Assembly (NCBI GenBank): GCA_021732845.1
Contig: JAKFUF010000117.1
Span: 1 to 37,960 of the forward strand
From: Planctomycetaceae bacterium
Lineage (GTDB): Bacteria; Planctomycetota; Planctomycetia; Planctomycetales; Planctomycetaceae
Direction of reading: 5' to 3'
Length of the DNA: 37,960 nucleotides
Part shown: one piece after another, positions 1 to 8,106 of the stretch
Position numbering within the stretch: position 1 is the first letter of the stretch
Layout of the letters: every line of letters begins with the position of its first letter
Notes under the pieces: generated by a model
Seen by the model: the letters and a program-made list of their open reading frames with translations, nothing else
The model's database searches: none
What the model was told of the DNA's origin: nothing
Position numbers and translations under genes: made by a program

Positions 1-3000
1 CGCCCCCACCACCCGATCCGCCGCCGGTCGTAGTGCCACCGGTTGTGGTGCCACCGGTTGTGGTGCCACCGGTTGTGGTGCCACCAGTCGTTGTCCCACC
101 GGTAGTGGTTTTGCCACCGCCACCGCCCGAGGCTGCGACTACCTTCACGCTAAGCGTGGCCTTTATGCTGGTCTGCAGCGTATCCTGCACACCGATCGAC
201 TGCGTTCCCGTAGAGGCGAGTGTGACGGAAAACACGTGGGCTCCCTGGTCGCCCGCCGTGAAGGTGTAGCTGGCCGGGAGCACGTTTCCAGTCCCACTGG
301 GGCCGGTGAAGCGGACCGTACCGGTATACCCGACTACGGTGTTGCCGTAGGCATCCACAGCGGAAACCGTAATGCTGAAGGCCAGGCCGGCGGTCACATT
401 AGAAGGAGAGCGGAAGGCAAACCCAGCCACCGCGGCCGCGTCGATGTGAATGTCTGTCTGCAGCACGGTGAAGGCCGGGTTGGCTGCATTGCCGGTGTCG
501 GTGACTTGGAATGTCTGACCCGTGGATGTCTTAAAGGTCATCGAGAACGTGTGCGCACCCGCATCCGCAGCGGTGAATGTGTAGGCCGGTGGCAGCACGG
601 CCTGGGTGTCGCTGCTGCTGAACGTCAGGGTTCCGCGGTAGTCGGTGGCGGTGTTGCCGAAGACATCACGGGCGGTGACGGTGAACGACTGGGCGTCTCC
701 AGCCGTCACATCCCGCAGGGCGGTCATGGAAATCGATGCCGCGGCGGCTGGGGTGACCTGCAGGCCAGCCTGGGTGGTGGAGACCGTCGGGTTATACAGG
801 TCGGCAATGGTGACCGCCTGGGCTCCGGTGGTCTTCAGCGTGATTGGGAAGGCATGCTCGCCAGCGTCCGCTGCCGTGAAGGTGTACCAACTGACGGGTA
901 CCTTCGGATCCGAAGTCGTGATCTGCACTGTTCCAGTATACACAGTCGACACATTGCCGAACGCGTCGTAGACCGTCACCTTCGTGGACTGCGTTTGCCC
1001 CGCCACAGTTCCCGTCAGCGGGGTGGCAACAAACCGGGCGCCCCAGCCCGGAGTGGCAACGATGTTTTCCGAGCCGATCAAAGCACCGGTTTCCACGTCC
1101 GTGGCGGTCAGTGTCTGCGTCCCCAGTGTCACCGTGGTCACGGCGAAGGTGCCACTCCCACTGGTCAGGGCGATGTCTCCGGAAACCGTCGTCAGCGAGT
1201 CGGAGCTTGCCAGATGGACGGTGCCCGAGTATCCCGTGGCAACGTTGCCGTAGGCATCCCGCGCGGTCACCACAACGGCGTGGCTCGAACCGATGAAGCC
1301 CCCGCCGCCAGCTAGCGTCAGCGTTGTGGCGTTGCCCGCAACCGCCTGCACGGTCGTGGTTCCGTAGAATCCGCCAGTCAGGTCCGTGGCCGCGAGGATC
1401 TGCGAGCCCGCCACTTTGATGACGGCCGCAAACTGATGGACGCCGGCATCTTCGGCCGTGAAGGTGTAACTGGCGGGGTACGTTCCCGCCGGGTCCGTTC
1501 CCGTCAGCAGGATGGTGCCCGTGTAGTTGGTGTCCACGTTGCCATAAGCGTCCACCGCCGTCACGCTGAAGGGGGACACGGCACCGGCGTAAATGGTGGC
1601 CGGTGCGGCGAGACGGAAGCCCGATGCGCGTGCCGCGGTAACATTGATTGTGGCTGAGCCACTGGTCATGAACGGTGACGTCACGGTCACTGGTTGATCG
1701 CCAGCGGTAAATTCAGTCGCGGCGGCGGCAATCGTGTGGACCCCCGCGTCGGCGGCGGTGAAGGTGTAGGAGACCGGTTGAGAACCGGCCGAGCCACTGA
1801 TCCCGACCGTGCCCAGAAAGTCCGTCGCCACATTGCCATTGGCGTCGAGAACCGTCACCGTCACTCCAAACGGGGTTCCAGCCACTGCTGTTCCCGAGAC
1901 CGAAACCGCGAAGCCGACTCCGCTGCCCACCAGCGCGGCGTCGTTGTTCGCATTCAGCGACACGTTGACGCCGCTCCCCAAGACGGGTGATGTGGAGATG
2001 ATGTCGACACCGCCGTCACCATTCACATCTCCCAGCTTGATCTTGCCCGTGGTGGGGGTGGCATAGGCGGTCGGGACATAGAATGACCCATCCCCGCGGC
2101 CGAATGTGACCTGCCCGTTGTTGGCCACGATGTCCAGCATGCCGTCAGCATTGAGGTCGGCAAACTCCAGGTCGGTCGCCAGCGTGGTGGCATAGCTGGT
2201 CGCTGGCTGGAATGTTCCGTTGCCCTGGCCAATCAGGACATTCAGCTTGCTCGCGTCGGCATAGGCCAGATCGACCTTGCCGTCCTTGTTGAGGTCGCCG
2301 ACCTTCACGGTGGTGGGAATCGAGCCGATGTAGAAAGTGCCATTGGTTCGGAATGTACCATCGCCCTGGCCGAGTTCGACTTGGACGTAGGTGCCATTCA
2401 ATTCCAGCAGGTCGAGGTTGCCATCTTCGTCAACATCGGCCACTTCGACATCCCGGCCGAGGCTGCTGATGGAGATGTTCTTAGGAGGCAACAGCCCGCC
2501 CAGCCCATCACCGAGCAGCACCTGCGACGTGCCGCCGTAGCCGAAACTGGCGGTCACCACGTCATCGTTCTGGTCGTGGTTGAAGTCGCCAATTTCGATG
2601 TCATTGGCGTAGGCCCCAATGTAAGACAACGTCGGCAATGCGAAGCTGCCGTCACCGTTGCCCTTGAGAATATTGACGGAGCCACCTTGATTGGTAATGA
2701 GGTCCACGCGCCCGTCATGGTTGAAGTCGCCCGACCGCAACTGGATGCCAAAGCCTCCGGCCGCGACATTGATCGGGGCCTGAAAGGAGCCATCGCCATT
2801 CCCCAGCAACACGCCAATGGAGGCGGTGGACGAATTGAGTTCTGCCAGATCCGCCTTGCCGTCGCCGTTGAAGTCCGCCACCACGACATCTGTGGCGGTC
2901 GTTCCAGTGGCGAAAGCCACCGGCGAATTGACTGTCAGTACGACTCTGGATTCCAGTTGCTCGGCTCCAAACCGAACCCCTGCAGGGAGTTGTCGCCGTC

Positions 3001-3073
3001 GGGCAGGCCTCAGGCCGAGAGACGTTCTCCATGGCTGCTGAAACAGACTGCGAAGCCAGAATGAAACCAACAT
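1..3073 (-). CDS. FG-GAP/VCBS and Ig-like repeat surface protein, C-terminus outside the window
   Basis: Read on the minus strand, one frame stays open from an ATG at 3073-3071 to the left edge (1024 codons and one base). A CAGGAG ribosome site lies about 8 bases before the ATG. The protein starts MLVSFWLRSLFQQPWR, a basic, hydrophobic leader. Seven FG-GAP/VCBS calcium loops follow (DFNGDGKADL, DFNHDGRVDL, DFNHDQNDDV, DVDEDGNLDL, DLNKDGKVDL, DLNADGMLDI, DVNGDGGVDI) at roughly residues 60-370. Then come six Ig-like repeats of about 90 residues, marked by D-A-[YF]-G-N-V-x-T-x-Y-x-G-T and by YTFTAADAG. A Gly/Thr/Ser-rich linker ends the visible part. By family this is a secreted or cell-surface adhesin-type protein; the substrate is unknown. 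The anchoring C-terminus is not in the window. Plus-strand open frames over this region are shadows. Confidence 0.9.
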   Translation of the reverse strand, partial: MLVSFWLRSLFQQPWRTSLGLRPARRRQLPAGVRFGAEQLESRVVLTVNSPVAFATGTTATDVVVADFNGDGKADLAELNSSTASIGVLLGNGDGSFQAPINVAAGGFGIQLRSGDFNHDGRVDLITNQGGSVNILKGNGDGSFALPTLSYIGAYANDIEIGDFNHDQNDDVVTASFGYGGTSQVLLGDGLGGLLPPKNISISSLGRDVEVADVDEDGNLDLLELNGTYVQVELGQGDGTFRTNGTFYIGSIPTTVKVGDLNKDGKVDLAYADASKLNVLIGQGNGTFQPATSYATTLATDLEFADLNADGMLDIVANNGQVTFGRGDGSFYVPTAYATPTTGKIKLGDVNGDGGVDIISTSPVLGSGVNVSLNANNDAALVGSGVGFAVSVSGTAVAGTPFGVTVTVLDANGNVATDFLGTVGISGSAGSQPVSYTFTAADAGVHTIAAAATEFTAGDQPVTVTSPFMTSGSATINVTAARASGFRLAAPATIYAGAVSPFSVTAVDAYGNVDTNYTGTILLTGTDPAGTYPASYTFTAEDAGVHQFAAVIKVAGSQILAATDLTGGFYGTTTVQAVAGNATTLTLAGGGGFIGSSHAVVVTARDAYGNVATGYSGTVHLASSDSLTTVSGDIALTSGSGTFAVTTVTLGTQTLTATDVETGALIGSENIVATPGWGARFVATPLTGTVAGQTQSTKVTVYDAFGNVSTVYTGTVQITTSDPKVPVSWYTFTAADAGEHAFPITLKTTGAQAVTIADLYNPTVSTTQAGLQVTPAAAASISMTALRDVTAGDAQSFTVTARDVFGNTATDYRGTLTFSSSDTQAVLPPAYTFTAADAGAHTFSMTFKTSTGQTFQVTDTGNAANPAFTVLQTDIHIDAAAVAGFAFRSPSNVTAGLAFSITVSAVDAYGNTVVGYTGTVRFTGPSGTGNVLPASYTFTAGDQGAHVFSVTLASTGTQSIGVQDTLQTSIKATLSVKVVAASGGGGGKTTTGGTTTGGTTTGGTTTGGTTTGGTTTGGGSGGGG
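21..110. repeat. 15-bp tandem repeat coding for a Gly-Thr linker
   Basis: Six copies of a 15-bp unit (consensus CCACCGGTTGTGGTG on the plus strand) run head to tail. The three central copies (36-80) are identical and the outer ones carry a few changes. On the minus strand the unit codes for Thr-Thr-Gly-Gly-Thr, so the array forms a flexible linker after the last Ig-like domain of the surface protein. A multiple-of-three unit keeps the frame when copy number changes, so length may vary between strains. Confidence 0.9.
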
Positions 3074-3602
3074 GCGTGTACTCCTGGGGGACCTGACCGA
3101 TGCGGCGATAAACAAAGCTGAACTTGGGATCGCACACAACCGGCCCGATTCGTGCGACTTTCGCCTCTGCTGTAACGCGGGGAACCGCTCCCCACCGTGA
3201 GCAGCCGAATTGCCGTACGGGGTCCGCCAGGAAATCTGAAAAAATTCCTTTCTCCCGATCGGGACCAACGCGTCCGCGGCCAGGGAATCATCTTGGAGCA
3301 GTGGCTTACCCACTCAAGCCGCCAGTGTCACATCCGCCCGCAGCGTTAAGGACAAATTTTCCACCTTTTCAAAATAGACAAAATGTGCGGCAGCTTGTCG
3401 CCCAAGATTCCTGTTCCACGACCTGCGGACGGGTAACGGGCGACCCACACTGGCAGAGCCGGCAGGGCCAGTGACACACATGCTTGCCACAGTGCCACAC
3501 GATCCGTGTCGGATCGATTCGGAATCGGGTAAATATGCACCCATGTCGCTCATCCGCGTGCCGGCCGGCACAGCCACCAGAAGAAACCCGACAAGGAACA
3601 GC
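3074..3602. other. Divergent intergenic region between surface protein and esterase
   Basis: This 529-base spacer separates two divergently read genes, so it should hold both promoters. I could not pick a convincing -35/-10 pair. An AT-richer patch lies at about 3350-3385. A small repeat (3448-3479) related to those near 7.0 and 18.2 kb is inside it. The esterase frame is open back to 3471, but the signal peptide and the AAGGA site favour a start at 3603, so I treat this stretch as non-coding. Confidence 0.6.
3448..3479. repeat. Dispersed small repeat, copy with CACTGGCAGAGCC
   Basis: The segment begins CACTGGCAGAGCC and ends CCAGTGACACAC, with about 7 extra bases between the two halves compared with the arms of the inverted repeat at 18166-18240. 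A more diverged relative lies at 6994-7025. It lies outside coding sequence. I see a family relationship by eye, not an annotated element. Confidence 0.6.
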
Positions 3603-4709
3603 ATGTTCAAGCCATCGATGGTCGTGGTCGTCTCCGTTCTCGCCTGTTTCAGTGCGGCGCACGCGCAGCCGACGCGCAAGTCCGACGACCCAGGTGCTCC
3701 GCCCTTCAAGGTGCTGAAGGAAGGGGAGGCTCCGCCGCTCGACGCCCACGACAATTTCGTCATCGGGCCGAAGTATGTCACCGCGCCGGAGCGGATGAAG
3801 GTCGCCGGCGTCCCCGAGGGGACCGTGCGGCAGTTTCTGATCAACTCGAAGGAGACCAAGCTCTTCAATCCCGGTATCGCCCGCAAGGAGTTCGGCAAGG
3901 TTGATCCACAGAACCCCAAGACGCTGATCGTCGAGACGCACACCATTGACTACATGCGCGCGATCACGGTCTACGTTCCCGCCCAAAACAATCCGGAAAC
4001 CGCCGCCCCGTTCATGGTGGTCCACGACGGCCCCGGTCCCAGCAAAACGCCCTCGTCCGGCCTGCAGACCATCCTCGACAACCTGATCGCCCAGAAGCGG
4101 ATCCCCCCCATCATCGTCATTCACATCGCCAACGGCGGTGGTGACGCCCAGGGACACGAGCGCGGCAAGGAATACGACAACATGAACGGCGACTTCGCCG
4201 AGTACATCGAAACCGAAGTGCTGCCGCGCGTGGAGCAGAACTACAAGGTGAAGCTGACCAGGGACCCCGACGGCCGCGCGGCGATGGGCAGCAGTTCCGG
4301 TGGCTCAGCCGCGCTCATCATGGCCTGGTTCCGCACCGACCTGTACCACCGCGTGCTGACCACCTCGGGCACGTTCGTGAACCAGGCCTGGCCGTTCGAC
4401 TCCAAGTTCCCCAATGGTGCCTGGGGCTTCCACGAGACACTGATCCCCCAGGAACCCAAGAAGCCGATCCGCATGTTCATCTCCGTCGGCGACAAGGACC
4501 TGCTCAACCCCAACGTGATGCGGGACGAAATGCACGACTGGGTCGAGGCCAACCACCGGATGGCCAAGGTCTTGAAGGAGAAGAACTACGAATACCAATA
4601 CCTGTTCTGCCTCGGCTCCGGCCATGGCATCGGCAACGCCCAGGCCCAGTTCCTGCCGCACGCCATCGAGTGGGTCTGGAAGGGGTACGCTCCGAAGAAG
4701 GACGAATGA
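3603..4709 (+). CDS. Secreted esterase, alpha/beta hydrolase of the esterase D/enterochelin esterase type
   Basis: The 368-residue protein starts with a signal peptide (MFKPSMVVVVSVLACFSAAHAQ), so it is probably exported. The frame is open further upstream, but the ATG at 3603 has AAGGA about 8 bases before it and gives a clean signal peptide. The nucleophile elbow is G229-S-S-S-G233, with S231 the likely nucleophile. SVGDKDLL near 295-301 offers the acid and GSGHGIG (H341) the catalytic histidine. This order fits the PF00756-type esterases common in planctomycetes. The natural ester substrate is unknown. Its last 100 codons occur again, nearly unchanged, at 7484-7783, and a shorter part at 13249-13428, so this is the only complete copy here. 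Confidence 0.88.
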   Translation: MFKPSMVVVVSVLACFSAAHAQPTRKSDDPGAPPFKVLKEGEAPPLDAHDNFVIGPKYVTAPERMKVAGVPEGTVRQFLINSKETKLFNPGIARKEFGKVDPQNPKTLIVETHTIDYMRAITVYVPAQNNPETAAPFMVVHDGPGPSKTPSSGLQTILDNLIAQKRIPPIIVIHIANGGGDAQGHERGKEYDNMNGDFAEYIETEVLPRVEQNYKVKLTRDPDGRAAMGSSSGGSAALIMAWFRTDLYHRVLTTSGTFVNQAWPFDSKFPNGAWGFHETLIPQEPKKPIRMFISVGDKDLLNPNVMRDEMHDWVEANHRMAKVLKEKNYEYQYLFCLGSGHGIGNAQAQFLPHAIEWVWKGYAPKKDE

Positions 4710-4931
4710 CCGCGGCTGCCACTGTGCCGCCCCGCCGTGGTTGCGGAGGGTCACCCGTCCCATTGCACCGCGTGCCCCCGATCCGCATGCACTAAGATCT
4801 AACGAAGCCATCTGTCACTCCCTGAAGACGATCGACACTATGTTCATGTGACCTCCTCGAAAGCAATCGGCGAAAATCTGGCTATGGAAACGCCGCGTTT
4901 TGTGACCCGCGAAGAGCACACGGAGTACGGA

Positions 4932-6782
4932 ATGAGCAATCATCAATTTACGGGTGCCCGTGAATTGCTTCTCGGCCTACTTGCGTTTCAACTGGGCTTC
5001 GCACGGCGCGAGACAGTCGTCGGTTGCTTTCGGCAGTGGCTGGTTGGGGTTCCTCAACCATTCGGTGAAATCCTCCGCGGCGAGGCTGCGCTGAAGGATG
5101 ATCAGATTGAACTGCTTCAGGCGCTGGTCAGGGAGCACATTGTGTTACATGACAATGATGTCATGAACAGTCTCGCATCCCTCCGAGACACTGGCTCGCT
5201 CAGTGTGGAACTTCGAACACTCGGAGGCGCGCAGATGGAGGAGACGCTCACTTATCTGGGAGAGCGGGAAGAAACCACAACTGAGGACCGCAAAGAGCAC
5301 AAAAGCGGCCACGGAAACTACCGGGTTGTTCGGCCGCATGCCGAGGGAGGACTTGGGCGGGTGTCCCTGGCATTTGACTCTGGCCTTTCTCGTGAAGTGG
5401 CACTGAAGGAGATCAAGGACGGCCTCGTCGACGATCCAGTCAGCCGCGAGCGCTTTGTCATGGAGGCGCAGATCACCGCATGCTTGGAACATCCCGGAAT
5501 AGTGCCTGTGTATTCCTTCGGAACTCATGACGGTGGGCGGCCATTCTACGTCATGCGCTTCGTGCAGGGAGTCACGCTGCGCGATGAAATTGCGAAGTTT
5601 CACATGCAGGCGAAAATGCCGGTCGCAACCAGACAAGTGGATTTTCGCCGGCTGTTGCAGCGAGTGATCGATGTTGGGAACGCCGTGGCATATGCACACA
5701 GCAAGGGAATACTTCACCGCGACCTGAAACCGAGCAATATCCTGCTTGGACAGTTTGGGGAAACTCTCGTCATCGACTGGGGGCTGGCAAAAACGAGGGC
5801 ATCCTTCGCGCCGGACACTCCTGCCGGCGAAGCGCACCCGGGCTTGATGAATGAACTCACACAGGCCGGGGAAGTTCTGGGCACGCCCGCTTACATGAGT
5901 CCAGAGCAGGCTCTAGGTCATCAGGGTCTTCTCGGCCCCGCCACCGACATTTACAGCCTGGGTGCCACACTCTACTCGGTCCTGACGGGTGTCCCCCCGT
6001 TTCATTCACTTCCAATTCGAGAATTGCTCGTCCGCGTCAAAACCGGCCGGTTTCCTCCGCCTGCATTGATTAATGACGCAGTCCCTCCTCAACTGAATGC
6101 CATTTGTCTGCGTGCGATGGCATTGGCACCCGCTCAACGCTATCCAACTGTGCAGAGTCTCGTGCGCGACATTGAGGCCTGGCTGGCTGATTCTCCAGTG
6201 GATGCCTATCCGGAACATCTGCTGCAGAGATGGGCCCGCGTCTATCGTCGACACCCTACGCTGTCCATTTTCTTGATATTCTTGTGCGTGGCCGATTATG
6301 TCATCGTGCCAACCATCCTCTTCGGATTCTCCACGTCCGCGCTGGCCGTCTATTTGCTGCAAAGCGGCTTTTGGATTTTGCTTGTGCTGCAGTGTTCGGC
6401 ACTCGGCGGATGGCTGATAGGGGCCGCGCTCGGAGTACTCGTGAAGGCGGCCACGGGACGCCATGAGCTGCGTGTCAGGCGGGCAGGAGCACTGGGGAGC
6501 GCAATCGTTCTGGTGCCTGTTGGCATGTTTTCGGGGACGGCTTTTTTTGCGGACGTACCTTCGCCAATCAGGCTTGTTTTTATCGTTGCGATGTTCGCCA
6601 TGGCAGGCGGTGCAATGGGAGGGATATTGGGGTGGCTGCGAAGCCTGCGAAATCACGCGCCGGTTTTTGAAAGCACGACACTGGGCCTCCTTTACGGTCT
6701 GATCGGCGGTGCAGCGGTGGGCCTGGTGCCGGTGGCTCTCGTGATCGTGATGGTACTGTTTCTGTCTCTGTGGAAGCACTGA
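4932..6782 (+). CDS. Membrane-bound Hanks-type Ser/Thr protein kinase (kinase 1)
   Basis: The N-terminal module (residues about 8-80; RELLLGLLAFQLGF, then PFGEIL and HIVLHDND) is one I know from planctomycete kinases. The kinase domain spans about 130-420: a loop EGGLGRV, VALKEI with K159, HRDLKPSN with D264, DWG with D282 in place of the usual DFG, and GTPAYMSPEQ. Several hydrophobic segments follow from about 443 to the end, so the C-terminus is a multi-span membrane region. It should phosphorylate Ser/Thr in other proteins at the inner membrane; the signal is unknown. The frame is open from a GTG at 4848; I prefer the ATG at 4932 because CGGAG lies about 9 bases before it and the conserved module begins just after. 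An ATG at 4884 is another option. The gene looks less GC-rich than kinase 2. Confidence 0.88.
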   Translation: MSNHQFTGARELLLGLLAFQLGFARRETVVGCFRQWLVGVPQPFGEILRGEAALKDDQIELLQALVREHIVLHDNDVMNSLASLRDTGSLSVELRTLGGAQMEETLTYLGEREETTTEDRKEHKSGHGNYRVVRPHAEGGLGRVSLAFDSGLSREVALKEIKDGLVDDPVSRERFVMEAQITACLEHPGIVPVYSFGTHDGGRPFYVMRFVQGVTLRDEIAKFHMQAKMPVATRQVDFRRLLQRVIDVGNAVAYAHSKGILHRDLKPSNILLGQFGETLVIDWGLAKTRASFAPDTPAGEAHPGLMNELTQAGEVLGTPAYMSPEQALGHQGLLGPATDIYSLGATLYSVLTGVPPFHSLPIRELLVRVKTGRFPPPALINDAVPPQLNAICLRAMALAPAQRYPTVQSLVRDIEAWLADSPVDAYPEHLLQRWARVYRRHPTLSIFLIFLCVADYVIVPTILFGFSTSALAVYLLQSGFWILLVLQCSALGGWLIGAALGVLVKAATGRHELRVRRAGALGSAIVLVPVGMFSGTAFFADVPSPIRLVFIVAMFAMAGGAMGGILGWLRSLRNHAPVFESTTLGLLYGLIGGAAVGLVPVALVIVMVLFLSLWKH

Positions 6783-6802
6783 CGCCAGATTCAGCGTCTC
6801 GA

Positions 6803-6939
6803 TGGATTCACACGAATCCCGTCAAGTGGGCCTGTACCAGGGTGCCATCGACTGGAAATGGTCATCGGCCAGATGCTACCTGGGGCCACCGGAGCGCCAG
6901 CAGGACGCGGACTTGCCGCACATCGACGGCCTTCCAGCA
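6803..6939 (+). pseudogene. C-terminal fragment of a REP-associated tyrosine transposase
   Basis: In one frame the sequence reads WIHTNPVK and, after a frameshift near 6826, another frame reads VGLYQGAIDWKWSSARCYLG followed by DADLPHIDGLPA. Joined, this matches the typical C-terminal block of RAYT/TnpA_REP proteins (YIHxNPVKxGL, DWxWSSARxY, DPDLPxID). The catalytic HUH and tyrosine part is missing. It is a relic, unlike the complete RAYT gene at 36339-37037, to which it is only distantly related. Confidence 0.75.
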
Positions 6940-6993
6940 GGACGAGACGAGGCTCGAATGCCACGATCGAAAAGTCTTGAATCTTGCGCTCAA

Positions 6994-7025
6994 ACTGGAA
7001 TAGCCGACAGGGCCAGGTGGCACAC
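6994..7025. repeat. Dispersed small repeat, diverged copy
   Basis: The sequence ACTGGAATAGCCGACAGGGC followed by CAGGTGGCACACA resembles the repeat at 3448-3479 and the arms at 18166-18240 (shared GACAGGGCCAG-like core and GGCACACA end). It directly follows the transposase relic. Similarity was judged by eye and is imperfect. Confidence 0.45.
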
Positions 7026-7170
7026 ATCCCCAAATCAGCTTCCCGCCAACTTCGCCGGAGTCACGCCGGCCGCGTGTTTACCGCCGCGCGCCGGACGGCT
7101 TGCGCCGTGCCGCTACAAACCCAAGCGGCGAGGCGTGTCCTCCGTGGCGGGGCAACACTGCTCGAAAGCG

Positions 7171-7300
7171 TCATCGTGCCAGTTCGACGACCTCCGAGTA
7201 GTCGACCTTTTCGCGGCAGTTCACAGTGAAAGGGGCTTTAAACTTGTTAGCGTCGAGGCTGGCGGGGATCAGCTTCACCACCACTTCACCATTCAATCTT
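7171..7300 (-). pseudogene. Decayed 3' end of an unidentified gene
   Basis: Read on the minus strand, this stretch codes for about 40 protein-like residues (GEVVVKLIPASLDANKFKAP, then FTVNCREKVDYSEVVELAR) ending at a TGA (7173-7171). Just upstream another frame reads LALAKTDKFKD, so a frameshift near 7300 probably splits the relic. No start codon or longer frame is present. I do not recognise the family. Confidence 0.45.
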
Positions 7301-7483
7301 TGAACTTATCGGTCTTCGCCAGCGCCCGGAGCGGAAGCATGGCATGAGGTGGCGATGCCGTTGGCGCGGCGGGTGTGGCACTGTCGCCCTGACCGCCGGG
7401 CCGATATGGCAGCCGAGACAAAGATCTGGCGTGAGGCCGATCGCAAGCCCAGAAGGGGACACCCATTCATTTGAAATGTCGAC

Positions 7484-7783
7484 CCCAATGGTGCCTGGAG
7501 CTTTCACGAGACGCTGATCCCCCAGGAACCCTAGAAGCCGATCCGCATTTTCATCTCCGTCGGCGACAAGGACCTGCTCAACCCCAACGTGATGCGGGAC
7601 GAAATGCACGACTGGGTGGAGGCCAACCACCGGATGGCCAAGGTCTTGAAGGAGAAGAACTACGAATACCAATACCTGTTCTGCCTCGGCTCCGGCCATG
7701 GCATCGGCAACGCCCAAGCCCAGTTCCTGCCGCACGCCATCGAGTGGGTCTGGAAGGGGTACGCTCCGAAGAAGGACGAATGA
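7484..7783 (+). pseudogene. Truncated duplicate of the esterase gene 3' end (copy 2)
   Basis: These 300 bases match the last 100 codons of the esterase gene (4410-4709) without length differences and with only about ten substitutions; identity continues some 30 bases past the stop. One substitution turns a Lys codon into TAG (about 7533), and the nucleophile region is absent, so no esterase can be made. A 65-codon frame from a GTG at 7589 is only a leftover. The 5' junction is the same as in copy 3 at 13249, including the flank from about 7436, so both truncated copies seem to come from one already truncated ancestor. Confidence 0.85.
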
Positions 7784-7807
7784 CCGCCGCTGCCACTGTG
7801 CCGCCCC

Positions 7808-7975
7808 GCCGGGCGTGGCTGGGGTCGATGAACGGGAAAAGGTTGGACGACTCGTGGGGAACAAACAATCGACAGGGGTGGCTGATCCGCGATCCCCAGT
7901 GATTCCCGAAAAATCTGCGACAGTCCTACACGTTGAAGCCGGAATTGTTGGCGAACGCGGTCCGTGGCCCAGCAC
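7808..7975. repeat. ~168-bp repeat, copy 1, upstream of kinase 2
   Basis: This segment (GCCGGGCGTGGCTGGGGTCG ... GTCCGTGGCCCAGCAC) is almost identical to 11066-11234, with about seven substitutions and a one-base length difference. It follows directly on the duplicated esterase tail and lies about 130 bases before the kinase 2 start. No frame in it looks like a conserved protein with start and stop. It may be a fragment of a larger duplicated region or a small mobile or regulatory element. Confidence 0.85.
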
Positions 7976-8106
7976 TTAAACCTCCATCCCGTGTCGAAAA
8001 TCTCCATGAAAACGCTTTCCAATTCATCGTTAATCTTTTACAAGGTGGGGTGGAATTGAGCCGCCGTGGCGCTGATGGTTTTCGTCTTAATCGCTACGGA
8101 TGTGCC

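Larger units (their letters stand above)
6783..8106. other. 1.3-kb mosaic spacer of relics and duplications
   Basis: No intact gene was found here. From left to right it holds a transposase fragment, a small dispersed repeat, the decayed 3' end of a minus-strand gene, a truncated copy of the esterase gene and the first copy of a ~168-bp repeat, and then the start of kinase 2. Open frames such as 6802-7347 contain real relic sequence but are not whole genes. Confidence 0.75.

Noticed and set aside
236-1315. Long plus-strand open frame of 359 codons
   Set aside because: It lies opposite the Ig-like repeats of the minus-strand gene, has low-complexity Gly/Arg/His composition and no recognisable motif, as expected for a shadow in GC-rich DNA.
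7589-7783. Short esterase-like open frame as a functional gene
   Set aside because: It is the tail of a truncated duplicate lacking the nucleophile, with a TAG upstream in the homologous frame.
7933-8106. Extended N-terminus of kinase 2
   Set aside because: The extension is made of the ~168-bp repeat and shows no domain; the ATG at 8107 is the plausible start.
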